Origin: Mycobacterium deserti
GTDB lineage: Bacteria > Actinomycetota > Actinomycetes > Mycobacteriales > Mycobacteriaceae
Direction of reading: 5' to 3'
Assembly: GCF_025345615.1 (NCBI RefSeq)
Contig: NZ_JAODWD010000001.1
Span: 1,146,186 to 1,210,185, forward strand
Length of the DNA: 64,000 nucleotides
The position numbers and the translations under genes were made by a program. The notes below the pieces were generated by a model. That model was given only the letters and a program-made list of their open reading frames with translations. It was not told where the DNA came from and did not search any database. Shown here one piece after another: positions 49,106 through 57,400 of this stretch. Position 1 is the first letter of the stretch. Each line of letters opens with the position of its first letter.

Positions 49106-50052
49106 CACCGCACGGTTTCGAGCGCGTCGGCGAGCACCGAACGGCCCGCCGCGATGATCGCCCGCAGTTCCGTGATGTCCCCGGCGGTCGGCATGATCAG
49201 CGGCGGCCGCACCTCTCCTGCGTCGATACCTTCCAGCGTGACACCGGCTTTGATCAATGACACCGCGTAGCCGGGCACCCTGTCGCGCAGTCGCACCAGC
49301 GGGTGGAAGAAGCTGCGCAGTAGGGCCGCGATCAGTGTCTCGTTGCCTGCTTCGAGCGCACGGTAGAAGGCGAGCGCGATGTCGGGTGCGAACGCGAAGG
49401 TGGCCGACGAGTACAGCGTCAAACCGATCGCCCGGTACGCCTGCTGCGACACCTCAGCCGTCGGCAGGCCGTTGAAATACTGGAACGGCTTACCGCTCGT
49501 CGCGAGCTCGTCGTTGACAGCGCGCACGATTCGCGAGACCTGGTCCAGGTCGCCGGTGCCGTCCTTGAAGCCGACCACGTTGTCGATCCGCGACACCTCG
49601 ACCGCCGACGCCTCCGTGTACCGCGCGTTGTTGCGGTTGTACACGATGAGCGGGAGGTCGGTGGTGCCCGCCACCACGCGGGTGTATTCCACGAGACCGG
49701 CCGGCGGCATCTCGACGAGATACGGCGGCAGGAGCAGCAGTCCGTCGGCGCCGGCGTCGGCGGCAACGCGCGCGAACGTCTTGGCCTGGGCGATCGATCC
49801 GCCCGCCCCGGCGAAGACCGGGACACGTCCGCCGATGGCCTGCACCGCGGTGGATACGACAGTCTTCAGTTCCGACGATTCGAGAGCGTGGAATTCGCCT
49901 GTGCCGCAACCGATGAAGACACCACCCGGACCGGCATCGACGCCCTTGGTGACGTGCTCGGCCAGCCGTTCGGTGTCCACGTCGCCGGAGGGCGTGAACG
50001 GGGTGACGGGAAAGAACAGAACGCCGTCAAAGCCTTCGTGGGCGGCGTGCAT
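49105..50052 (-). CDS. kdgD: 5-dehydro-4-deoxyglucarate dehydratase (KdgD)
   Basis: Converts 5-keto-4-deoxyglucarate to 2,5-dioxopentanoate with loss of water and CO2. The 315-residue DapA-type barrel has Schiff-base Lys163 in GFKDGTG, Tyr138 in IVYNRNN and the GCGTGEF phosphate-loop equivalent. The ATG at 50052 is preceded by GAGGAG. It follows the dehydrogenase gene by 35 bp and directly couples to the second dehydratase gene, linking steps of the oxidative hexarate route. Confidence 0.93.
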   Translation of the reverse strand: MHAAHEGFDGVLFFPVTPFTPSGDVDTERLAEHVTKGVDAGPGGVFIGCGTGEFHALESSELKTVVSTAVQAIGGRVPVFAGAGGSIAQAKTFARVAADAGADGLLLLPPYLVEMPPAGLVEYTRVVAGTTDLPLIVYNRNNARYTEASAVEVSRIDNVVGFKDGTGDLDQVSRIVRAVNDELATSGKPFQYFNGLPTAEVSQQAYRAIGLTLYSSATFAFAPDIALAFYRALEAGNETLIAALLRSFFHPLVRLRDRVPGYAVSLIKAGVTLEGIDAGEVRPPLIMPTAGDITELRAIIAAGRSVLADALETVR

Positions 50053-50087
50053 CGTGACTCCTCGCTGTGGTGTGTCGTCGGTGTGGG

Positions 50088-51686
50088 TCAGTCTTGGGTG
50101 AGGTTGCCGTCGACGCGGCGCCAGATCTTGTCGGGATTTCCGTCGGCGATCGCGCTCGGGAGCAGCGCACCCGGCACGTCCTGGTAGCAGACAGGTCGTA
50201 AGAAGCGCTCGATCGCGCGCGATCCGACGGACGTCGTCCTGGAATCCGAAGTGGCCGGGTACGGTCCGCCGTGCACCATCGCGTGCCCGACTTCGACCCC
50301 GGTCGGCCAGCCGTTGAACAGAATTCGTCCGGCTTTCAGTTCGAGCGTCGGCAGCAACTGGCGTGCGTCGTCGATGTCGGCGTCATCCGCATGCACGGTG
50401 ACGGTGAGCTGTCCCTCGATCCCCGCGGCGACGGCGCGCATCTCCGCGACGTCCGTGCACCGCACGATCAGGCTCGATGCGCCGAACACCTCGGCCTGCA
50501 GTTCGCGAGAGGACAGGAAGCTGCGGGCATCCGTGCTGAACAGCGCGGCGGGACAGGCCACCGGCGCGTCGGTGGCCGCACCGCGGGCGATGAGGTCGGC
50601 ATGGGCGACCAGGGCGTCGACGCCGCTGCGGTAATTCTCGGCGATCGTCGGCGTCAGCATCGCGGCAGGCGTGGCCTGCACGAGTTCGTCGCGGGCGGCC
50701 GCGATGAAGGTGTCCAGGTCGGGACTGTCGACGGCGATCACCAGACCCGGGTTGGTGCAGAACTGCCCCGAGCCCATGGTCAACGACCCGACGAACGCGC
50801 GGCCGATGTCGGCGGCCCGGTTGGCCAGCGCCTCGGCGAGCAGGAACACCGGGTTGATCGAACTCATCTCGGCGTATACCGGGATAGGTTCGGGCCTGGC
50901 GGCGGCCGCAGCCACCAAAGCCGTTCCCGCTGCGCGAGATCCGGTGAAACCGACGGCCTTGATCCGCGGATCGGTGACCAGCGCGATGCCCAGCTCCGGT
51001 CCGGAACCGTAGAGCAGCGAGAAGGTACCTGCCGGCAGCCCGGCGGCGCGCACGGCATCCGATACGGCGCGCCCGACCAGTTCCGACGTACCGGGATGCG
51101 CGTCGTGCGCCTTCACGACGACGGGACAGCCTGCCGCCAGCGCCGAGGCGGTGTCGCCGCCTGCGACCGAGAACGCGAGCGGGAAGTTGCTGGCGCCGAA
51201 TACCGCGACGGGTCCGAGCGCGATGGCACGTTGACGGATGTCGGGGCGCGGCAACGGTTCGCGGTCGGGCAGGGCGGGGTCGATGCGGGCGCCGTTGAAG
51301 CTGCCTTCGCGCAGCACACCGGCGAACATGCGCAATTGTCCGGTCGTGCGGCCGACCTCGCCGGTCAGCCGCGCTTCTGGTAGGCCGGTCTCCGAGACGG
51401 CGCGCGCGACGAGATCGTCGCGGATCGCTTCGATGTTCTCGGCGATCGACTCGAGGAATGCGGCGCGACGCTCGGCGGGCACGCTGCGGTAGCCGTCGAA
51501 CGCCTCGGCGGCCGCCGCGCATGCGGCATCGACGTGGGACGGGTCGCCATACCGGTAGGTCGGCTCGAGTTCGGACCCGGCGGTGGGATCGAATCCGCGG
51601 ACCTCGTCGCCGGTTCCGCGAACCATCGACCCCGCGATGATCATCTGTCCGGTCAGATCTGTGGTTGACGACACCATAGAGGTCAT
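50088..51686 (-). CDS. 2,5-dioxopentanoate (alpha-ketoglutaric semialdehyde) dehydrogenase
   Basis: This NADP-type aldehyde dehydrogenase of 532 residues oxidises the KdgD product to 2-oxoglutarate. Catalytic Cys lies in GSGQFCTNPG and the general-base Glu in YAEMSSINP; FGASNFPLAFSVAGGD is characteristic of this subgroup. The ATG at 51686 (alternative 51677) lies 6 bases after a TAACCT -10, so the mRNA is probably leaderless. It is the first gene of the dehydrogenase-kdgD-dehydratase-lysR operon. Confidence 0.9.
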   Translation of the reverse strand: MTSMVSSTTDLTGQMIIAGSMVRGTGDEVRGFDPTAGSELEPTYRYGDPSHVDAACAAAAEAFDGYRSVPAERRAAFLESIAENIEAIRDDLVARAVSETGLPEARLTGEVGRTTGQLRMFAGVLREGSFNGARIDPALPDREPLPRPDIRQRAIALGPVAVFGASNFPLAFSVAGGDTASALAAGCPVVVKAHDAHPGTSELVGRAVSDAVRAAGLPAGTFSLLYGSGPELGIALVTDPRIKAVGFTGSRAAGTALVAAAAARPEPIPVYAEMSSINPVFLLAEALANRAADIGRAFVGSLTMGSGQFCTNPGLVIAVDSPDLDTFIAAARDELVQATPAAMLTPTIAENYRSGVDALVAHADLIARGAATDAPVACPAALFSTDARSFLSSRELQAEVFGASSLIVRCTDVAEMRAVAAGIEGQLTVTVHADDADIDDARQLLPTLELKAGRILFNGWPTGVEVGHAMVHGGPYPATSDSRTTSVGSRAIERFLRPVCYQDVPGALLPSAIADGNPDKIWRRVDGNLTQD

Positions 51687-51692
51687 ACTCGC

Positions 51693-51722
51693 AGGTTAGA
51701 GCCGCGATAAATACTTGTCCAA
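51693..51722 (-). promoter_or_regulatory. Predicted promoter of the dioxopentanoate dehydrogenase operon
   Basis: On the minus strand TTGGAC (51717-51722) is followed after 18 bp by TAACCT (51693-51698), ending six bases before the ATG. The -35 lies inside a palindrome ACTTGTCCAAGT (51713-51724). The spacing implies a transcript start at or next to the start codon. Confidence 0.55.
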
Positions 51723-51740
51723 GTCCGATGTTGGCCTAAA

Positions 51741-51759
51741 TGATGCCGTGATTGCATCA
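51741..51759. promoter_or_regulatory. LysR-type operator, site A (dehydrogenase operon)
   Basis: A perfect dyad TGATGC-N7-GCATCA with the T-N11-A core, centred at 51750. The centre is 64 bases before the predicted transcript start, the classic position for a LysR recognition site, and 28 nt before TTGGAC. Confidence 0.65.
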
Positions 51760-51829
51760 ATGCCGACCAGTGGGAAGAGCCGGTCCGAAAGGGGCTCCGC
51801 GGGGCGCCGAGGCGGCCCAAGATGGCGGA

Positions 51830-52981
51830 ATGAGCGACGAGGTGCATGGGCGGTGGGATACCCGATTCGACAAGGTCGCCGAGGCATTGGCCGAGGAGAT
51901 CGTCGCGGGTGAGGAGCTCGGCGCGTCGATCGCGGTCGACATCGACGGCGAACTCGTCGTCGATATCTGGGGTGGATACGCGAATCGTGCGAAGACCGTC
52001 CCCTGGGCCGAGAACACGATCGTCAACTTCTGGTCATGCACCAAAACGCTGACCGCGCTGGCGGCACTGATTCTCGTCGACCGCGGCCAGTTGGACCCCT
52101 TCGCGCCCGTCGCCGACTACTGGCCGGAGTTCGCCGAGAACGGCAAGCAGAAGATCGAGGTCCGGCATCTGCTGGCGCACACGTCCGGGGTCTCGGGATG
52201 GGACGCCCCTTTCGCCCTCGAGGACATGTACGACTGGGAAAAGTCGACGAGCCAACTGGCGAGTCAGGCCCCATGGTGGAATCCAGGCACCGCGTCGGGA
52301 TACCACGCGCTCAGCTACGGACACCTGATCGGCGAGGTTCTTCGGCGCGTCACCGACAAGCCGCTCAAAGACTTCGTGCGAGACGAGATCGCTCTTCCAC
52401 TCGGTGCCGACGTCCAGATCGGCGTGCTGAAGGAAGACGATCACCGGATAGCCGAGCTGATTCCCCCGCCACCACTGCAACTGCCATTCGAGCTGTTTCC
52501 TGCCAACCATCCGATGCTAAAGACCTTCGGCACCATCCGACCGGACGAGGATGTGGCCGCGATCGCAGAGACCGCCGGATGGCGGCGCGCCGACATCGGC
52601 GGCGCGAACGGCCACGGCAACGCACGGGCTCTGGCCCGCGCCTTGTCGCCAATCTCTCTAGGCGGCAGGGCGAACGGTGTGCAGGTGCTGCGGCCGGAGA
52701 CCATCGATCTGATCTTCCAGGAGCAATCCAACGGTGTGGACCAGGTTCTGTTCGTCCCGCTCCGCTTCGGGATCGGATTCGGCCTGCCCACACCGGAGAG
52801 CGTTCCGGCCATTCCTGAGGGCAGGATCTGCTGGTGGGGTGGGTGGGGTGGATCGATGATCGTCATGAACCCCGACCGTCGCGCGACGTTCGCGTACGTG
52901 ATGAACAAAATGGGTCCGGGCACGACCGGCACCGAACGCACCAATCGATACGCGACGCTGATCTACGAAGCTCTCGGCTGA
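51830..52981 (+). CDS. Serine hydrolase, beta-lactamase/EstB-like
   Basis: This 383-residue class C beta-lactamase-fold protein has S69-x-x-K72 (SCTK), a tyrosine motif GYHALSYGH and the C-terminal GGWGGS replacing KTG. No signal peptide is seen, so it is probably a cytoplasmic esterase. The ATG at 51830 gives the natural N-terminus; a longer frame starts at 51752. It is divergent from the hexarate operon and may be outside its function. Confidence 0.85.
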   Translation: MSDEVHGRWDTRFDKVAEALAEEIVAGEELGASIAVDIDGELVVDIWGGYANRAKTVPWAENTIVNFWSCTKTLTALAALILVDRGQLDPFAPVADYWPEFAENGKQKIEVRHLLAHTSGVSGWDAPFALEDMYDWEKSTSQLASQAPWWNPGTASGYHALSYGHLIGEVLRRVTDKPLKDFVRDEIALPLGADVQIGVLKEDDHRIAELIPPPPLQLPFELFPANHPMLKTFGTIRPDEDVAAIAETAGWRRADIGGANGHGNARALARALSPISLGGRANGVQVLRPETIDLIFQEQSNGVDQVLFVPLRFGIGFGLPTPESVPAIPEGRICWWGGWGGSMIVMNPDRRATFAYVMNKMGPGTTGTERTNRYATLIYEALG

Positions 52982-53135
52982 TTTCGCGCCGCCAATCGGC
53001 GCAGTGCGTCGCGACCGAGCGCACGAGGGTCCTGCCGCGGCGACACCGGTATCAGCGTGACGCCGTCGGCCACTCCTGCGGGTCTCGATGTCGGCGATGA
53101 GGGCGGCTGTACGCCCGAATTCGCGTCCGCACCCG
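52982..53135 (-). pseudogene. Possible decayed C-terminal coding fragment
   Basis: The 215-bp gap between the hydrolase and terC holds no intact gene. Read on the minus strand, one frame gives a protein-like GRTAALIADIE and the next frame continues with GVADGVTLIPVSPRQDP and a basic Leu/Arg-rich end. This looks like the tail of an oxidoreductase broken by a frameshift. The resemblance is impressionistic and GC-rich DNA can mimic coding sequence. Confidence 0.2.
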
Positions 53136-53196
53136 CCGCCTGCTACAGATCCGGCGCCACGTTAGGTGCCGGCGCCGTGCGGGTCGACGGTGGCGA

Positions 53197-54219
53197 TCAG
53201 CGCGAGTCCAACGACGTCTCGTCGTCGGTGACCTCGGTGCCGGAGTTGCCGTTCTTCACGTCGTGCACCCGCGTCTTGTAGAGGCTGGCCGCTGTCGTGA
53301 TGGCTAGCGTCACGATGATCACGCCGAGCGACAGCAGCGTCGGGATCTCGGGCACCGGAACATGTTCGCCGCCGTTGATGAACGGCAGTTCGTTCTCATG
53401 CAGTGCGTGCAGGACCAGCTTCACGCCGATGAACGCCAGGATGAAGGCCAACCCCTGCGAAAGATAGACCAGCCGCTTCAGAAGATCGCCGAGCAGGAAG
53501 TACAGCTGGCGCAGCCCCATCAGCGCGAACACATTCGCCGTGAACACCAGGTACGGCTCCTGGGTCAGTCCGTAGATCGCCGGGATGGAGTCCAGCGCGA
53601 ACAGCAGGTCGGTGGTGCCAAGCGCGACGATGACCAGGAACATCGGCGTCATCAGCCGCTTGCCGTCCTCCTTCACCCACAGCTTCAGGCCGTCCCACTT
53701 GTCGGTGAGACTCAGGTGGCTGCGGGCAAAGCGGACCACGAAGTTGTCTCCGTCGTCCTCGTGGTCGGTGTCGCGGATCAGGGTGATCGCGGTGTACAGC
53801 AGAAACGCTCCGAAGGCGTAGAAGATCCAGGAGAACTGATTGATCGCCACCGCGCCGATTGCGATGAAGATGCCGCGGAAGATCAGCGCCAGAATGATGC
53901 CGACGAGCAATGCCTGCTGCTGGTGTTTCCTTGGCACGTTGAAGCTGGCCATGATGATGAGGAAGACGAACAGGTTGTCGACCGACAAGCTGTACTCGGT
54001 GAGCCAGCCGGCGAAGAACTCGACGCCGTACTGGCTCCCGTGGAAGAAGTACGTCCACAACCCGAAGGCGATCGCAAGGCTGACGTAGATGGTCAGTGCG
54101 ATGCTGGTCTCCCGCTTCGACGGTTCATGGGGCCTTCGGCCTATCACGACCACGTCGAACAGCAGAATGGCGATCGTCACGCTCAGCGTGATGATCCACT
54201 CGAGTTGAGATACGTTCAC
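53197..54219 (-). CDS. TerC family integral membrane protein
   Basis: This 340-residue protein has about nine transmembrane helices and the TerC signatures with conserved acidic residues in membranes (SVDNLFVF and DLLFALDSIPAI). TerC/Alx proteins export manganese or support metalation of secreted proteins. The GTG at 54219 has a strong GGAGG five bases upstream; longer frames run into the riboswitch. The leader contains a probable manganese riboswitch whose 3' P1 strand is complementary to this Shine-Dalgarno sequence. Confidence 0.9.
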   Translation of the reverse strand: MNVSQLEWIITLSVTIAILLFDVVVIGRRPHEPSKRETSIALTIYVSLAIAFGLWTYFFHGSQYGVEFFAGWLTEYSLSVDNLFVFLIIMASFNVPRKHQQQALLVGIILALIFRGIFIAIGAVAINQFSWIFYAFGAFLLYTAITLIRDTDHEDDGDNFVVRFARSHLSLTDKWDGLKLWVKEDGKRLMTPMFLVIVALGTTDLLFALDSIPAIYGLTQEPYLVFTANVFALMGLRQLYFLLGDLLKRLVYLSQGLAFILAFIGVKLVLHALHENELPFINGGEHVPVPEIPTLLSLGVIIVTLAITTAASLYKTRVHDVKNGNSGTEVTDDETSLDSR

Positions 54220-54242
54220 AAATCCTCCGGTCGTCGATCGAA

Positions 54243-54355
54243 CGCCGGAGGTCTCTTCCACCGCCACGACTTGCCGTGTCGGCCCGCAGCACCGGTCGTC
54301 CGATGACGGTCGACGTGGTGACGGCACTGCGGCGAAGGAATACTCCCCTCCATGA
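54243..54355 (-). ncRNA. Probable manganese (yybP-ykoY) riboswitch upstream of terC
   Basis: Read on the minus strand the leader shows the GGGGAGTA loop (complement of about 54341-54348) and a second conserved-looking arm with GCCGTCACC. It is closed by a P1 helix of GGAGG (54347-54351) with CCTCC (54247-54251). This is the architecture of the yybP-ykoY family, which commonly precedes TerC genes. The 3' strand CCTCCGG (54245-54251) is also complementary to CCGGAGG (54224-54230) containing the terC ribosome binding site, so the two pairings exclude each other. Confidence 0.7.
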
Positions 54356-54473
54356 CTTCACGCCCGATTCTGCCAGGTGACCTGGGTTCACGGTAATCGG
54401 GGAAGCTAAACCGCACGGAGACACCGCGTGCGGCGCGGACGCTCCGCCGCGTCGACTGAGTAGTTTTATAGCC

Positions 54474-57400
54474 GTGACGGCGCTGGAGATTCCCGCTCAA
54501 TACGTGCTGTCGCCGTACGCACCCGAGCCGCGCACGCTGATCGACATCCTCTACGAGACCGCCGCCCGCCATCCGGACGCACCCGCACTCGACGACGGGG
54601 ACGTGCAGCTGACCTACGCCGAGATGGTCTCCGACATCGAGGAGAGCGTCGCGTGGCTCGCCGCACGCGGCATCGGACGCGGTGACCGCATCGGCATCCG
54701 GATGCCGTCGGGCAGCTACGCGTTGTACGTGGCGATCCTCGCGACGCTGGCCGCCGGGTCGGCGTATGTGCCCGTCGACGCCGACGATCCACCCGAACGC
54801 GCCGATCTGGTGTTCAACGAGGCCAAGGTCGTCGCGGTCATCACCGAGCAGGGCATGGTGCGCGGGCCGGGCTCCTCGCGCGGGTGGCGCGCTGCGGCAC
54901 CGCTGGGTCGCGACGACGCGTGGATCATCTTCACGTCGGGGTCGACGGGCACCCCGAAGGGCGTTGCGGTCACCCACCGCAGCGCGGCGGCGTTCGTCGA
55001 TGCCGAAGCGCGAATCTTTCTGCAGGACAATCCGATCGGACCCGGTGACCGGGTGCTGGCTGGTTTGTCGGTTGCTTTCGACGCGTCATGCGAAGAGATG
55101 TGGCTGGCCTGGCGGCACGGCGCGTGCCTGGTCCCGGCACCACGCTCGCTGGTGCGCAGCGGCATGGACCTGGGCCCGTGGCTGGTCTCGCGCGACATCA
55201 GCGTGGTGTCGACGGTGCCGACGCTCGCGGCGCTGTGGCCTGCCGAGGCCTTGGAGGCGGTGCGGCTACTGATCTTCGGCGGGGAGCCATGCCCGCCCGA
55301 GCTGGCTGAGCGGCTGGCAATCGAGGGCCGCGAGGTGTGGAACACCTACGGCCCCACCGAGGCGACGGTGGTGGCGTGCGCGGCCCGGCTGACCGGGCGG
55401 GCCCCGGTCAGCATCGGGCTGCCGTTGCCGGGCTGGGATCTGGCGGTCGTCGACAAGAACGGTGTTCCGGTCGTCGCCGGCGAAACGGGTGAACTGGTGA
55501 TCGGTGGCGTCGGCCTCGCGCGCTACCTCGATCCCGAGAAGGATGCCGACAAGTACGCGCCGATGCCGACGCTCGGCTGGTCGCGCGCCTACCGCAGCGG
55601 TGATCTCGTGCGGATGGAGGCCGAGGGGCTATATTTCGTGGGCCGCGCCGACGACCAGGTGAAGGTCGGCGGGCGGCGCATCGAACTCGGTGAGGTGGAC
55701 GCCGCACTGGTCAATCTGCCGGGTGTCAGCGGTGGCGCGGCCGCGGTGCGCAAGACGGCCAGCGGCACACCGCTGCTTGTCGGCTACATCGCCAGCACCG
55801 ATCCCGCCTTCGACATCGCCGCGGCGAGGGCGAATCTGGCCGACACGCTTCCGGCAGCTCTGGTGCCGAGACTGGTCCTCGTCGACGAGCTACCGACCCG
55901 CACGTCGGGCAAGGTGGACCGGGATGCGCTGCCATGGCCGGTCGGTGACGCCGAGGACGCGCAGGAGTCGGGCCTGGAGGGGACGATGGGCTGGCTGGCC
56001 GGTCTGTGGCGTGACGTGCTCGGCGCGACGGTCGACGGGCCCGAGGCCGACTTCTTCGCAGTCGGAGGCGGATCGCTGGGGGCGGCGCAACTGGTCGCGG
56101 CACTTCGTCAGCGCTACCCCCAGGTGACGGTGGCCGATCTGTACGACCATCCGCGGCTCGGGTCGCTGGCCGGTTACCTCGACGAAATGGATCCCCCGCA
56201 GCGCGTCGTGCCGCGTGACGTCAAGGCGACGCCGCGGCTGGCGCAGGCGGTGCAGGTGGCCTTGTCGCTGCCGCTGGCCACGTTGGCGGGTCTGCAGTGG
56301 GTGGTGTGGCTGGCCGCGGTCAACAAACTCGCGGCCGAACTCGATCTGGTGCCGTGGGCCGTGCCGGTCAGTTGGTGGTGGATCGCCGCCGGTTTCGGTC
56401 TGTTCGTCACGCCGCTGGGCCGAATGGGCATAGCGGTGCTGTTCGCGCGCATGCTGTTGGCCGGACTCGATCCCGGCACCTACCGCCGCGGCGGGCCGGA
56501 GCACCTGCGGGTGTGGCTCGCCGAGCGGCTCGCAGAGGCCAGCGGCGCCGAGAATCTCGCGGGTGCACCGTGGTTGGTGTACTACGCCCGTGCGCTGGGC
56601 AACACGGTCGGCAAAGGCGTCGACCTGCACTCCGCACCGCCGGTGACCGGCATGCTCAAGCTGGGCCACCGAAGTTCGATCGAGCCCGAGGTCGACCTCA
56701 GCGGGCATTGGGTCGACGGCGACCGCTTCCATGTCGGGCGCATCACCGTCGGCAACGACGCCACCGTCGGCGCGCGCACGACGCTGCTGCCCGGATCGGT
56801 CGTCGGGAAGAACGCCGACGTCGCGCCAGGCTCCGGCGTGGTCGGCAAGGTCAAGAACGGCCAGTACTGGAAGGGCTCGCCCGCGGTGAAGTCGGGCAAG
56901 GCCCGCCACCCTTGGCCCGACCACCGGCCGAAGCGGGCGCCGGTGTGGGTAGCGATGTACGGAATCACCTCGGTGTTGCTCGGCGGCCTGCCGCTGCTCG
57001 CGCTCGGCGCAGGTTTTGCCGTCATCGGGTGGGCCGTTCACGGCGAAGAATCGGTGTCGTCGGCGATTGCGCCCGCAGCGCTGTGGACGCCGGTCGCCAC
57101 CCTGGCCGCGTTCGCGACTTATGCGGTGCTGACGGTCGTCGGGGTGCGACTGCTGTCGCTTCGGCTTCGCGAGGGCTACCACCCGGTGCGCAGCCGTATC
57201 GGCTGGCAGATCTGGGCGACCGAGCGGCTGATGGACGCCGCGCGCAACTATCTCTTCCCGATCTACGCGAGCCTGCTCACGCCGTGGTGGTTACGGCTCC
57301 TCGGCGCGAAAGTCGGTCGCGGAACGGAGATCTCGACAGCCTTGCTGACGCCGAAGTTCACCGTCGTCGAAGACGGCGCCTTCCTGGCCGACGACACCAT

